In this document: in pieces, positions 54,367 through 63,999 of the stretch
Numbering within the stretch: position 1 is the stretch's first letter
How the letters are laid out: every line of letters starts with the position of its first letter
Source: Sphingobacterium rhinopitheci
GTDB lineage: Bacteria; Bacteroidota; Bacteroidia; Sphingobacteriales; Sphingobacteriaceae
Length of the DNA: 64,000 bases
Reading direction: 5' to 3'
NCBI RefSeq assembly: GCF_022627575.1
Contig: NZ_JADEYQ010000001.1
Span: 434,001-498,000, forward strand
Notes under the pieces: generated by a model
Told to the model about the DNA's origin: nothing
What the model saw: the letters and a program-made list of their open reading frames with translations, nothing else
Databases searched by the model: none
Made by a program: the position numbers and the translations under genes

Positions 54367-57156
54367 ATGAAAATAAAAATATTAAGTATAATACTATTAA
54401 TAATAAATACATTTCAAGGAAAAGCGCAGATTTTTGACCATGAGCAAGCTAATTCTAACATAAAATGGAAGCAGATAAATACAGAAAAATTTCAACTAAT
54501 CTTTCCCGAACAATTCACCCCTTCCGCAAATAAACTAGCCCATACTATTGACATTCAACTAAATCAAGCGAATGGCAATCTTGTTAGAAAAGCACGAAAA
54601 ATAAGCATCGTAATTCAAGAAAATACGTTGGAACAAAATGGTTTTGTACAACTAGCACCTCGTAAATCAGAGTATTATTCTACGCCTTCAGGAATAGCAG
54701 ACAACCAATCATGGCTCACTAACCTAAGTGTTCATGAGTTGCGGCATGTAGCACAGTTTGATAATTTGACCGGCAATCTACGTAAGCCGTATGGCCAGCA
54801 ATTAGCCTTAGCACTGTTCTCCCTCAACCTACCTTCATGGTACTTTGAAGGAGATGCAGTCCTCCACGAGACATTATATTCAGCCGGTGGAAGAGGTCGT
54901 TTGTCATCATGGCAAATGCCTATACGTGCAAATATACAGTCAAACGTGAACTTCAATTTTAACAAATATACCCATGGCTCTTTCAAAGATATAGTACCTA
55001 GTTACTATACAATTGGATACTTTATGAATAGTGAATTGTATGAAAAAGACATATTAAACACAAGTAATATATACACAAATATGAGAGGAAAATTGCTAAG
55101 ACCTTTCAACTTTCAAAGAGCACTTAAAAAATATTACGGTCATAATTCAAACACCTTATTCAAACAAACTATAGCCAATTTAGCACAGATATGGGAGGTA
55201 AAAACAGAGAATATATACCCTAATCGAATAGACGCTAAAGACAAATATCCTACTGATTATATATTACCCCAAGTGAATGGAGGTCATATCTACGCTTTAC
55301 AACAAGGACCACAGCGCACGTCACGCATCATTAGTATAGATAATAATACATTAGCAACTCCAAAAGAAATAGTAAAAACAGGAATTCAATTGATGCCATA
55401 TTTTGACAGCAAAGGCGATATTATAGTATGGGATGAAGTACGTAGAAATGCAAGATTTAGCAAGGAAACATTCAATGTAATAAATACGTATAATACAAAG
55501 ACAAAGCAAAAGAAAACCATCACCTACGAGACTAGATACTATACGCCTACACTCTCTCCAGATCTGCAACACATAGCATGTGTAGAAGTAGATGAAGCCA
55601 ACAACAGCTACCTAACCATCGTAGATACATACCATGGTACGAAAATAAAAAGTATAAAATCTCCAATAGGCATACATATCCAGCAACCACAATATCATAC
55701 TAGTGGAGAAAAAATAGTGGCTATAGGAGTCTCCGAAAATGGAACAACCTTAGTAGAAATAGATCTTAAAAACGAAAAGTTAGAGCTCTTACTTCCTTGG
55801 GGCAATCAACAGATTGAGCGCCCTATATATTACGATGATACAATATTTTTTAAAACAAACATTGACAATAAAGATGATATCTTTAGCTTAAATAAAGGTC
55901 AAATAGTAAGAATCACAGATACTCAATTTGGTGCTTTTAATCCTTATGTACATCAAAACAAAGTATACTTCAATGACTATACACTAAAAGGGTTAAAAAT
56001 AAACCATTTGACACTAAACGATTCTACAGCACAAACAGTCCGTATCGACAAGATAAAAACTTTATACCCTAACCAGAATACATTCCAAATACCAGCAGTC
56101 GCGACAAATGGAGACACGACATATAGCATTTCAAAATACAATACTATAGCACATGCCATTAACTTCCATAGTATTAGTTTGAGTGGTAGTGATTTTGAAA
56201 GTTTCGACAACCTCAAACCGGGTATTTTTATACTTTCAAATGATGTACTAAATACTACACAGACAAAAATAGGCTATGAATATGATACCGATATTAGGAA
56301 ATCAATTTATTCTGCCCAGATTTCTTATCAAAAATATTATCCAAAACTTACTATTGGCTATAAAAACAGAGGTCAAATAGCTTCCGCTTCAGTACCAAAT
56401 AAACCTGACTCTACGCTAAATTTTGATTATAGAGAAAGTCTAATTTCGGCAGATATCCAATTACCTTTTGTAAAATACAGAGGAAACAAAGTGTATTCAT
56501 ACGGTATCAACGTAGGTACTTCGTACCAACATAGATACAATACCAGTATTTCATTATCCAACTTCAATACGGACATTAAATTACCATTGAACTACCAATT
56601 TTATTTCAACAAAAACTCCTTACGGAGTAGAATGGATATCTTCCCAAGATGGGGACAAAATTTCAACTTTATCTATAGACATTTACCTTTCGAGCAGGAA
56701 TTGAAAGGATCATCATGGTCATTTCGAGCAAATTTATATTTCCCAGGTTTTGTGATTAATCATGGTATACAATTGAGGTATTCAATGCAAGAAAACACAG
56801 GAAGATTCACCTCTACCAATGATATACCGCTCTTTAGTGGTATTGCATATATCCCTTACAAAACGATTAAAAACACCTTATTAATAGACTATAGACTTCC
56901 TTTGAGTTATCCGGATTGGTCATTAGGACAACTCGCCTACCTTAGACGTATATATGCTAGTGTCGCAGCAAACTATCTCAATATTCAAGAATCTAGTGCA
57001 ACACCACAAGCTATAAGCGGAAGTTTATTTTTTGACTTTAGACTATTCAAATACACATTACCTAATTTTGTATTAGAGACAAAAGCAAGTTATATTACAG
57101 TGAATAATGCTAGAAAAAAAATATTCCCGGAATTATCTTTAAGCTATAACTATTAA
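54367..57156 (+). CDS. Exported HExxH metallopeptidase-like protein with propeller and beta-rich C-terminus
   Basis: 929 residues. A signal peptide (about 1-20, ending GKAQ) is followed by a gluzincin-type peptidase domain at about 25-260. HELRHVAQ puts the zinc histidines at H123 and H127 with E124. WYFEGDAVLHE supplies the likely third ligand E161, 34 residues later, as in peptidase-MA-like families (usual WxxEGxA). Residues about 290-590 look like a TolB/DPP-IV-type beta-propeller (SRIISIDNN, YYTPTLSPDLQHIACVE, QPQYHTSGEKIVAIGV). The last about 300 residues are beta-rich with aromatic endings (SYQKYYPKLTIGYKNRGQ to ELSLSYNY), resembling an outer-membrane barrel. The combination would make a surface-located protease. 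No family name is certain. Confidence 0.7.
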   Translation: MKIKILSIILLIINTFQGKAQIFDHEQANSNIKWKQINTEKFQLIFPEQFTPSANKLAHTIDIQLNQANGNLVRKARKISIVIQENTLEQNGFVQLAPRKSEYYSTPSGIADNQSWLTNLSVHELRHVAQFDNLTGNLRKPYGQQLALALFSLNLPSWYFEGDAVLHETLYSAGGRGRLSSWQMPIRANIQSNVNFNFNKYTHGSFKDIVPSYYTIGYFMNSELYEKDILNTSNIYTNMRGKLLRPFNFQRALKKYYGHNSNTLFKQTIANLAQIWEVKTENIYPNRIDAKDKYPTDYILPQVNGGHIYALQQGPQRTSRIISIDNNTLATPKEIVKTGIQLMPYFDSKGDIIVWDEVRRNARFSKETFNVINTYNTKTKQKKTITYETRYYTPTLSPDLQHIACVEVDEANNSYLTIVDTYHGTKIKSIKSPIGIHIQQPQYHTSGEKIVAIGVSENGTTLVEIDLKNEKLELLLPWGNQQIERPIYYDDTIFFKTNIDNKDDIFSLNKGQIVRITDTQFGAFNPYVHQNKVYFNDYTLKGLKINHLTLNDSTAQTVRIDKIKTLYPNQNTFQIPAVATNGDTTYSISKYNTIAHAINFHSISLSGSDFESFDNLKPGIFILSNDVLNTTQTKIGYEYDTDIRKSIYSAQISYQKYYPKLTIGYKNRGQIASASVPNKPDSTLNFDYRESLISADIQLPFVKYRGNKVYSYGINVGTSYQHRYNTSISLSNFNTDIKLPLNYQFYFNKNSLRSRMDIFPRWGQNFNFIYRHLPFEQELKGSSWSFRANLYFPGFVINHGIQLRYSMQENTGRFTSTNDIPLFSGIAYIPYKTIKNTLLIDYRLPLSYPDWSLGQLAYLRRIYASVAANYLNIQESSATPQAISGSLFFDFRLFKYTLPNFVLETKASYITVNNARKKIFPELSLSYNY

Positions 57157-57242
57157 GAAGAGATAAAGCATAGGTAATATAACTACCTAAAACAAAAGTG
57201 TTTAAAAATTGTTTACATAAAAAAAAAGAACAATTTACACTC

Positions 57243-57647
57243 ATGCCCATAATCTCAAAGGAAGATGAAGTACAAGAAAATTTGGCTTCACTCTATCAAA
57301 CATTCCTTGATAAAAAGGAAAAAATAAAAACAGAACTAACTGTATATAGAAATGATTTTGACAAAGCGTGCAATACGCATATCAGCAATGGATTTTGTGA
57401 TGAAGATGATTGGCTAATTTCAAAAAACAACCATCACAAAAAATTTGTTGAGTATGAGATTTATTGCCAAGTAACTGAGGTCATTAATGATTACAAAGAT
57501 TTACATGGCAGATTTCCTGAATACAAAGAGATGCATTGCACATTACAACAAATCATGGTAAGATTTGCTCATAATGAAAACTATGAATTGGCTGCTATTT
57601 TAAAACCTTGGGTAGATAAAATACATAAAGCTATCGTCATTAAATAG
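57243..57647 (+). CDS. Small protein of unknown function
   Basis: 134 residues from the ATG at 57243. The frame is open upstream from a GTG at 57198, but that adds lysine-rich residues and is not favoured. Mostly alpha-helical and charged, no signal or membrane segment. The N-terminal half has a coiled-coil-like stretch (LASLYQTFLDKKEKIKTEL). The C-terminal NENYELAAILKPWVDKIH loosely resembles a UVR-type helical motif (xxYExAAxLRDxI), but this is weak. Three cysteines (in DKACNTH, SNGFCDE and EIYCQV) and one in EMHCTLQQ have no regular spacing. It follows the metallopeptidase gene by 87 bases. Function not recognised. Confidence 0.55.
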   Translation: MPIISKEDEVQENLASLYQTFLDKKEKIKTELTVYRNDFDKACNTHISNGFCDEDDWLISKNNHHKKFVEYEIYCQVTEVINDYKDLHGRFPEYKEMHCTLQQIMVRFAHNENYELAAILKPWVDKIHKAIVIK

Positions 57648-57674
57648 CGTTAAGTATTTTTAAGTTCCCAATCT

Positions 57675-58355
57675 CTATTTCCCCTTCTCAGAAGCGAAAT
57701 GTAAATACGAAAACACCAGATATAAAATAAAAATTACTGGCACTGCTATGAGTTTGAAAATCAATATTAATAGCAAAGAGGTCAGTAAAAATATATATTT
57801 AAACTTATTATCTCTCCATGCAAGCGAACTCAATTTCATAGAAAAAAGCTTCAACTCGCTAACCAAAAGCAAACTCGTGATAACAGAAATTGCAATCAAA
57901 GTGTATGTCGAATAAATTAAATTCGGATAGATTTCCCCAATAAAAGGTATTGAGAAGATCAAAAATGTATTCATTGGCGTATTCACACCTATAAAATCAG
58001 ACGTTTGTCTTTCATCAATATTAAACTTAGCTAAACGTAGAGCTGAAAAAATAGCTATTAAGAATCCGAGATAAGGAAGATACGCATGCGTAGTCACATC
58101 TTTCAAGAGCATATACATCAACATAGCTGGCTGCAAGCCAAAACTAATCACATCTGCTAAAGAATCTAATTCTTTACCTATGAGAGATTTAACATGCAAT
58201 ATGCGCGCTACAAAACCATCAAAAAAGTCAAAAATACCAGAAGCTATTACACAGTAAAATGCAGATAAATAGTCACCTTTCAATACCAATAAAATACCGA
58301 TACATCCACTTAACAAGTTAAGGCAAGTAATAAAATTAGGGATATGTTTTTTCAT
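57675..58355 (-). CDS. pssA: CDP-diacylglycerol-serine O-phosphatidyltransferase
   Basis: 226 residues. Inner-membrane enzyme making phosphatidylserine from CDP-diacylglycerol and serine, the first step to phosphatidylethanolamine. The CDP-alcohol phosphotransferase motif is complete: D46-G47-x2-A50-R51-x8-G60-x3-D64-x3-D68 (DFFDGFVARILHVKSLIGKELDSLAD, split by key positions). About six hydrophobic segments are present, consistent with the PssA type. The frame extends to an ATG at 58373, but that lies inside the rho terminator hairpin. MKKHIPNF at 58355 is the natural start. The gene lies leftward of rho on the same strand, separated by the rho terminator. Confidence 0.92.
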   Translation of the reverse strand: MKKHIPNFITCLNLLSGCIGILLVLKGDYLSAFYCVIASGIFDFFDGFVARILHVKSLIGKELDSLADVISFGLQPAMLMYMLLKDVTTHAYLPYLGFLIAIFSALRLAKFNIDERQTSDFIGVNTPMNTFLIFSIPFIGEIYPNLIYSTYTLIAISVITSLLLVSELKLFSMKLSSLAWRDNKFKYIFLLTSLLLILIFKLIAVPVIFILYLVFSYLHFASEKGK

Positions 58356-58369
58356 TAAAAAAATAAAAG

Positions 58370-58389
58370 CCATCTAAAATTAGATGGCT
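58370..58389 (-). terminator. Rho-independent terminator of the rho gene
   Basis: Arms GCCATCTAA/TTAGATGGC around a short loop, followed on the minus strand by a T-run. It lies 23 bases after the rho stop and 15 bases before the pssA start. The TAATTTTG on the minus strand just before it (58397-58390) is also a possible -7 element. Confidence 0.85.
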
Positions 58390-58412
58390 CAAAATTATCA
58401 ATTAAATATGAA

Positions 58413-59909
58413 TTATCCATTCATACTTGTCAAAAACTCTTCATTTGAACGTGTACCACGCATTTGTTGTAGTAAAAACTCCATTGCTTCTGTAGAATTC
58501 ATATCAGCTAAGTGGTTACGTAGTACCCACAGACGCTGTAATGCTTCTTTATCCATCAATAGATCGTCACGACGTGTACTCGAGGCTGTCAAGTCAATCG
58601 CAGGGAATAAACGTTTATTCGCTAACTTGCGATCTAATTGTAACTCCATATTACCTGTACCTTTGAATTCTTCAAAAATAACATCATCCATTTTGGAGCC
58701 TGTTTCAGTCAATGCAGTTGCTAATATAGTCAATGAACCACCATTTTCAATATTACGTGCCGCACCAAAGAAACGCTTAGGCTTATGTAAAGCATTAGCA
58801 TCAACACCACCAGACAATATTTTACCTGATGCCGGAGCTACAGTATTGTAAGCGCGCGCTAAACGCGTGATAGAATCTAATAAAACGACTACATCATGAC
58901 CACACTCCACCATTCTCTTTGCTTTCTCCAATACGATATTAGCAATTTTCACATGTCTTTCTGCAGGTTCATCAAAAGTAGAAGAAACGACCTCAGCACG
59001 TACCGATCTAGCCATATCTGTTACCTCTTCAGGACGCTCATCGATTAACAATATAATCAAATAAACTTCAGGGTGATTTTTAGCAATTGCGTTAGCGACT
59101 TCTTTCAACAAGTTAGTTTTACCTGTTTTAGGTTGTGCTACGATTAATCCACGCTGACCTTTACCGATAGGTGTAAAAAGATCCATGATACGCGTAGAAT
59201 AGTTATTAGAGCCTAAATCTAAGTTTAATTTTTCGTCCGGGAATAATGGTGTTAAAAAATCGAAAGGTACACGATCTCTAACCTCGGCAGGGTTTTGACC
59301 GTTTATCGATTCTATACGCACCAAAGGGAAATATTTCTCCCCTTCTTTAGGCGGGCGAATACTACCTCTTACATTATCACCCGTTTTTAGGCCAAATAAT
59401 TTTATTTGAGACTGAGATACATAAATATCATCAGGTGATGTTAAGTAATTGTAATCAGAAGAGCGTAAAAAACCGTAGCCATCAGGCATTATTTCCAATA
59501 CACCTTCATTAACGATAACATTATCAAAATCTGTATTTGAGGAACTAACTTCTGGTTTTTTGGCTTCAATCGGCGCTGCTTGTTCTGCAGCTTTTACTTC
59601 TTCGTTAGGAGTTGAAGTTCTACTGAATAAATGTGCATCAGTATCATCATCTAATTTGTGAGATTTTGAAACCGCAATAGGTTCAGATTTAACTGTTCGT
59701 GTTCTACTACGTTTGCCTTTTTCTTCTGAATCACTTTCTACGGAAACTAATTCGGGTTCATTTGTAACATCAGCAGACTGTTGAGCAACTTCTGCAATCT
59801 TGTCGATTAATTCTTGTTTGCGAAGTTTATCAACATCTACAATACCTAATACCTTCGCTATCTCGCGCAATTCTGACACGAGTTTTGAATTCAATTCGTT
59901 GATATTCAT
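58413..59909 (-). CDS. rho: Transcription termination factor Rho
   Basis: 498 residues from the ATG at 59909 ([22 protein letters not shown], the Rho N-terminal domain). The frame is open to 60008, but the extra 33 residues are not Rho-like. The N-terminal Rho_N helix bundle (1-48) is followed by a long charged, low-complexity insert (about 50-135, rich in E, K, S and T) as seen in Bacteroidota. Then come the cold-shock RNA-binding domain ([22 protein letters not shown]) and the hexameric ATPase. Walker A is PKTGKTN (260-266), and Q and R loops are present. It terminates Rho-dependent transcripts. Its own end has a factor-independent hairpin. Confidence 0.97.
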   Translation of the reverse strand: MNINELNSKLVSELREIAKVLGIVDVDKLRKQELIDKIAEVAQQSADVTNEPELVSVESDSEEKGKRSRTRTVKSEPIAVSKSHKLDDDTDAHLFSRTSTPNEEVKAAEQAAPIEAKKPEVSSSNTDFDNVIVNEGVLEIMPDGYGFLRSSDYNYLTSPDDIYVSQSQIKLFGLKTGDNVRGSIRPPKEGEKYFPLVRIESINGQNPAEVRDRVPFDFLTPLFPDEKLNLDLGSNNYSTRIMDLFTPIGKGQRGLIVAQPKTGKTNLLKEVANAIAKNHPEVYLIILLIDERPEEVTDMARSVRAEVVSSTFDEPAERHVKIANIVLEKAKRMVECGHDVVVLLDSITRLARAYNTVAPASGKILSGGVDANALHKPKRFFGAARNIENGGSLTILATALTETGSKMDDVIFEEFKGTGNMELQLDRKLANKRLFPAIDLTASSTRRDDLLMDKEALQRLWVLRNHLADMNSTEAMEFLLQQMRGTRSNEEFLTSMNG

Positions 59910-60216
59910 TAATATTGAATTATGATTATTTCTTTTGGATCTTAAAAGTTTGAAATTTAACCAGAACTTAAGTTTAATACTAATTTGAAAACTTAAATCC
60001 TTATACACAAAACATAAACTTTAAACAAATGTTTTGCAGCAGGATAAATTTGAGAATATACAAAGAAAACTATAAGATTTGGAAAAACAAAAAAAAAATA
60101 AAAATATATGTTAACATATGACACATCTGCAGTACTAAAACGTTTTAGGAAAAAAAAGAATATAATGAAAAATATTAATTTTCTGTATATTTAACATAAG
60201 AAAACCTAAAATCGTT
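59910..60216. other. 307-base divergent intergenic region rho / sugar transporter
   Basis: AT-rich with no supported ORF. Contains the 14-base palindrome at 60135-60148 and, near 60188, TATATTTA, a near match to the -7 consensus for the transporter. The rho leader occupies the left part. Confidence 0.5.
60135..60148. promoter_or_regulatory. 14-base palindrome with central CG, LacI-type operator form
   Basis: CTAAAACGTTTTAG is a perfect palindrome 69 bases upstream of the transporter start. A central CG flanked by A/T is typical of LacI/GalR-family operators. It differs in sequence from sites A and B, so another regulator is implied. Confidence 0.5.
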
Positions 60217-61941
60217 ATGAATAATAATAAAGAGACCAACTATCCTGCCCTTTATACTTTAATTATAGTATTTTTCTTTTGGGGCTTTATCGCTGCAGGG
60301 AATAGCATTTTTATCCCATTTTGTAAGAACTATTTCCATTTGGATCAATTTCAATCTCAATTGATCGATTTTGCCTTTTACAGTGCTTACTATATAGGCG
60401 CCTTAGTATTATTTGTAAGCGGTACCCTGACGGGCAGAGATATCATAGGAAAATGGGGGTATAAAAAAAGTATCGTCTATGGCCTACTCTTTTCTGCATT
60501 AGGTGCTGGAGCTATGATAGTAGCGGTAGAAGTTAATATGTATTTGGGCATGCTAATCGGATTATTTATTGTGGCATTAGGTTTTTCATTACAGCAAACT
60601 GCAGCCAATCCATTTGCTGTATTATTAGGAGACCCAAAAACGGGTGCGTCCCGTGTCAATCTTGGTGGCGCAGTAAATTCATTTGGTACTACTATCGGCC
60701 CACTAGTAATTGGTTATGCCTTATTTGGAACATTTGAAACTATTTCTGATTCAGAAATATCCAATTTACCACTCAATAAAGTCGTTTACTTATATATAGG
60801 CGTTGGATTACTTTTTATCCTTGCAGCAGCTCTTTTTTATTTTTCTAAAAAAGTACCATTGGGGATAAATAATGAACCCATGGAGTCTTCAAATAAGGCC
60901 AAAAATACACTTATTATCATGACCGTATTACTGCTTTGCATGTTTATACCTGTATTTTTAAGTTATAAGAGCGATGTAGCTTTAGAGCTAACGTCATTGC
61001 AAGAACAACTAAGCACCCTGCACAATCCAACAGATATACAAGCACTAAAAATTCAAATAAAAGACATTGCTCATCCATTAGAATTAAAGAGAATGGGCTT
61101 ACTCTTTGGTGCACTTATCGTAATAGTAGGTTCTTTATTATTTGCATATAGTAAAGCAAATAAGCAACCGGAAGGTTGGGGCGCTATGCGCTATCCACAG
61201 CTTGTATTAGGCATGTTGGCTTTATTTATTTACGTGGGCGTAGAAGTTGCTATAGGTAGTAATTTAGGAGAATTATTGAGCTTACAAGAATTTGGAAGCC
61301 TGCAATCATCAGAAATTACCCCCTATATATCTATGTATTGGGGAGGCATGATGATTGGCCGATGGGCCGGAGCATTGACCGCATTTAATTTCAAAAAATC
61401 AACCAAACAAATCCTTTTGGGTACAGTTCCATTTATAGCGTTTGGTATTATTTTAGCGGTAAATTCTATTGCAGGATTCAATATGTCACACCTATACTTT
61501 TTTATAATTTGTGTAATTGTTCAAGTCATAGCCTTTTTTATTAGTAAAGATAAACCCGTAAGGACATTAATAATCTTTGGTTCACTAGGTGCATTAGCCA
61601 TGCTAATTGGACTGATGACATCTGGTACGGTTGCTATTTACTCCTTTTTAACAGGCGGCCTAGCCTGCTCCATTATGTGGGGATCTATCTTCTCCCTATC
61701 TATCGTAGGCATAGGTAAATACACGGAGCAGGGATCAGCTTTTTTAGTAATGATGATTTTGGGAGGTGGGATCATCCCTCCTATCCAAGGGAAATTAGCG
61801 GATATAATTGGTGTTCACAATTCATATATACTTCCTTTACTAGGATTTATATATATCATTGCATTCGCTTTTCTAGCCAAGCAATTTTTGAAAAAGCAGA
61901 ACATAGACATTGACAATTTAGAGAGTACAAGTAGCCATTAG
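60217..61941 (+). CDS. FHS-family sugar MFS transporter with a central insertion
   Basis: 574-residue inner-membrane sugar/H+ symporter of the fucose-permease (FHS) type. The N-terminal half ([45 protein letters not shown]) is the family hallmark, as is [42 protein letters not shown]. It is longer than usual (about 430): an insert at about 225-320 adds two hydrophobic segments joined by a helical loop with [20 protein letters not shown]. Such longer forms occur in Bacteroidota. A NagK-type kinase gene follows, so N-acetylglucosamine or a related sugar is the likely substrate, as for NagP, but it is inferred. A terminator separates the two genes. Confidence 0.86.
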   Translation: MNNNKETNYPALYTLIIVFFFWGFIAAGNSIFIPFCKNYFHLDQFQSQLIDFAFYSAYYIGALVLFVSGTLTGRDIIGKWGYKKSIVYGLLFSALGAGAMIVAVEVNMYLGMLIGLFIVALGFSLQQTAANPFAVLLGDPKTGASRVNLGGAVNSFGTTIGPLVIGYALFGTFETISDSEISNLPLNKVVYLYIGVGLLFILAAALFYFSKKVPLGINNEPMESSNKAKNTLIIMTVLLLCMFIPVFLSYKSDVALELTSLQEQLSTLHNPTDIQALKIQIKDIAHPLELKRMGLLFGALIVIVGSLLFAYSKANKQPEGWGAMRYPQLVLGMLALFIYVGVEVAIGSNLGELLSLQEFGSLQSSEITPYISMYWGGMMIGRWAGALTAFNFKKSTKQILLGTVPFIAFGIILAVNSIAGFNMSHLYFFIICVIVQVIAFFISKDKPVRTLIIFGSLGALAMLIGLMTSGTVAIYSFLTGGLACSIMWGSIFSLSIVGIGKYTEQGSAFLVMMILGGGIIPPIQGKLADIIGVHNSYILPLLGFIYIIAFAFLAKQFLKKQNIDIDNLESTSSH

Positions 61942-61979
61942 CAGCCTACTAATTGTATTTTTTACACTAAGTGTTTATA

Positions 61980-62019
61980 AAAAAAACAGTCTCTATATAT
62001 TAATAGAGGCTGTTTTTTT
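61980..62019 (+). terminator. Terminator of the sugar transporter gene
   Basis: Arms about 16 bases long (core CAGTCTCTAT/ATAGAGGCTG with one T-G pair, loop ATATTA), A-run before and T7 after. It shows the transporter and the kinase have separate transcripts. Confidence 0.82.
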
Positions 62020-62051
62020 AATTATATCAAAAATAATATAAAAATTAAGCA

Positions 62052-62080
62052 TTGTTTTTATCAATAATAATGTATCTTCG
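62052..62080 (+). promoter_or_regulatory. Promoter of the NagK-type kinase gene
   Basis: TTG (62052-62054) and TATCTTCG (62073-62080, -7 element of the TAnnTTCG form) are separated by 18 bases, near the normal Bacteroidota spacing. The ATG follows 43 bases later. Confidence 0.6.
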
Positions 62081-62122
62081 AAAAGCTTATTATATAGAAT
62101 TACTGAACTAAAACAAACCATA

Positions 62123-62980
62123 ATGATTATTATTGCAGATGGAGGTTCAACCAAAACCAATTGGTGCCTGTTAGATGATAACCAAAAGAAGATCTATTTT
62201 AACACAGAAGGATATAACCCTTACTTTGTAGATAGCGATTACATCGTTAGTTCCTTGAAAAAAGGACTACCTCATGATTTACCTTTAGCGAAAATTAAAG
62301 AGGTAAATTACTATGGTGCTGGTGTGCACAATCAAGAAAAAGCAAAGATCGTAGAAGATGCATTCCGTGAACTGTTTCCTAATGCTCAAATAGAAATTGG
62401 CCATGATTTATTGGCTGCAGCACGAGCCTTATTAGGTAAAGAAGCAGGTTTCGCAGCGATATTAGGTACAGGTACAAACTCCTGCATTTACGATGGAGAA
62501 GAAATCACACACAACATCAGCTCTGCCGCTTACATCCTAGGTGATGAAGGCTCTGGTTCATACATTGGTAAAAAATTATTAACAGATTTCGTCCGTAATT
62601 TAATGCCAGAAGATGTTGCTAAAGCATTCTACAATACGTACAAAATGACTGGAGATGAAATCATGGACACTGTTTACACTAAACCATTAGCAAATCGCTT
62701 CTGTGCTAGCTTTAGTAAATTTGTCTATGACAACAATGTAAACATTGAGTACACCCGTAAAATTGTAGACGATTCATTTGAAGCTTTCTTTGCTAATTTG
62801 GTGTCTAAGTACCCTAATTATCAAGATTATACTTTTAACTGTATCGGGTCTGTAGGTTACAACTTCCGTAACGTATTAGAGGAAAAAGCTATACAATATG
62901 GCATGAAAGTAGGCAAGATCTTACGTTCACCAATCGATGATTTAGTAAAATTCCATATCGAAAGATCTTTGGGTCAATAA
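62123..62980 (+). CDS. N-acetylglucosamine kinase-type BadF/BadG family ATPase
   Basis: 285-residue cytoplasmic sugar kinase of the ASKHA superfamily. The phosphate-1 loop IIADGGSTKTNW (residues 3-14) and the GTGTNSCIYDG loop (about 114-124) are typical of the Bacteroidota N-acetylglucosamine/glucosamine kinases, with YILGDEGSGSYIGKKLL (sugar/nucleotide site) and SVGYNFRNVL near the end. It phosphorylates an amino sugar in the step after transport by the neighbouring permease. It has its own promoter and a terminator on each side. A role in cell-wall amino-sugar recycling or chitin use cannot be distinguished. Confidence 0.88.
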   Translation: MIIIADGGSTKTNWCLLDDNQKKIYFNTEGYNPYFVDSDYIVSSLKKGLPHDLPLAKIKEVNYYGAGVHNQEKAKIVEDAFRELFPNAQIEIGHDLLAAARALLGKEAGFAAILGTGTNSCIYDGEEITHNISSAAYILGDEGSGSYIGKKLLTDFVRNLMPEDVAKAFYNTYKMTGDEIMDTVYTKPLANRFCASFSKFVYDNNVNIEYTRKIVDDSFEAFFANLVSKYPNYQDYTFNCIGSVGYNFRNVLEEKAIQYGMKVGKILRSPIDDLVKFHIERSLGQ

Positions 62981-63019
62981 ATAAAAAAGCCAGATTTACT
63001 AAAATCTGGCTTTTTTATT
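62981..63019. terminator. Bidirectional terminator kinase / MBL hydrolase
   Basis: Arms of 15 or more bp (core GCCAGATTT/AAATCTGGC, loop ACTA) with A6 before and T6 after, between convergent stops. Confidence 0.92.
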
Positions 63020-63026
63020 TGATGTA

Positions 63027-63722
63027 CTATAATGAAATAGATTCTTCTAGTTGTAACAATTTAAGATTCAAATCAGCGTCTTCAAATATTCTCTTCGTTA
63101 TATCTATATCAATAGTAACAGGTGAAAAAGTATCATAGTGCATACCTATGACATTCCTACACTTCACAAAATGCGCAGCTTTTACCGCATCAAGAGCATC
63201 CATCGTATAATGTCCTCCTATTGGTAAAATAGCCCAATCAAGTTCTAAATCATCTAGAAGCTTCATTTCTAAAGTCAATGCCGTATCGCCAGCATAATAG
63301 ATTGTTTTATCACCTATATAGAATACAAATCCACAAGGAGCACCAGCATAAGCACCATCAGGCGTAGAATTGGTATGCAAAGCATAAACCATCTTCACTT
63401 TTCCAAATGGTAAGGTCAATGTACCCCCAAAATTAAATTCAATAACCTTATCAGCACTAATTCCTTGTCTTCTCACCCAACCAGCTGTTTCGACGATCGC
63501 CGCTACTGTTGCATTAGATTGGGCTTGAATCGTTGCTAAATCAGCGACATGATCTTCATGGCCATGGCTCAAAAATATATAGTCGGGTTTTAATTCCTCT
63601 ACATTAATATTTTTCGCTAGAGGATTATAAGAGATAAAAGGATCTAATAGCACCTTAATTCCATTAAAGTCAAATTCAAAGCACGCATGCCCCAAATAAC
63701 GAACAGATATTTGATTAGCCAT
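63027..63722 (-). CDS. Metallo-beta-lactamase-fold hydrolase (UPF0173 type)
   Basis: 231 residues from the ATG at 63722, one base past the YbaB stop region. The MBL metal motif is HGHEDH at H53-H58 (SHGHEDHVADL), with further ligands in ALHTNSTPDG, GDTALTLEMKLL and GMHYDTFSP. Its length and motifs match the UPF0173 group of metal-dependent hydrolases, whose substrates are mostly unknown (some act on phosphodiesters or lactones). The frame is open four codons further (to 63734), but that start would overlap the ybaB stop. It follows ybaB on the same strand with almost no gap, so they are co-transcribed. Confidence 0.88.
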   Translation of the reverse strand: MANQISVRYLGHACFEFDFNGIKVLLDPFISYNPLAKNINVEELKPDYIFLSHGHEDHVADLATIQAQSNATVAAIVETAGWVRRQGISADKVIEFNFGGTLTLPFGKVKMVYALHTNSTPDGAYAGAPCGFVFYIGDKTIYYAGDTALTLEMKLLDDLELDWAILPIGGHYTMDALDAVKAAHFVKCRNVIGMHYDTFSPVTIDIDITKRIFEDADLNLKLLQLEESISL

Positions 63723-63723
63723 A

Positions 63724-63999
63724 TTATTTACCAAATAAATTTCCTAAACCACCTAAACCACCAAGTCCACTTAACATATCTTGCGATGCTGCTGCCATCT
63801 CGGTCTGGCTAATATTTTCGGCTTGAACTAATGCCTTATTTAAGGCTACTATTAATAAGTCCTCAATTTGCTCTTTATCGCCCTCAGCAAATAACTCATC
63901 ACTGATGTGAACTTCTTTAATCTCCTTATTTGCAGAAGCTACAACACGAACTTTACCACCTTCAGCTTCACCAGATACTGAAATATTATTCAATCTTGC
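63724..63999 (-). CDS. YbaB/EbfC nucleoid-associated protein (5' truncated)
   Basis: The frame is open to the right edge, so the N-terminus (about 20 residues) is missing. The visible part starts ...ARLNNISVSGEAEGGKVRVVASANKEIKEVHISDEL, matching the YbaB/EbfC core (usual VEGEAGGGxVKVxxxGxxxixxvxI), followed by LLIVALNKALVQAENISQTEMAAAS and a Gly/Leu-rich tail (GLGGLGGLGNLFGK). A small DNA-binding protein that associates with the nucleoid, often encoded with recR/dnaX. It forms a two-gene unit with the MBL hydrolase. Confidence 0.9.
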   Translation of the reverse strand, partial: ARLNNISVSGEAEGGKVRVVASANKEIKEVHISDELFAEGDKEQIEDLLIVALNKALVQAENISQTEMAAASQDMLSGLGGLGGLGNLFGK

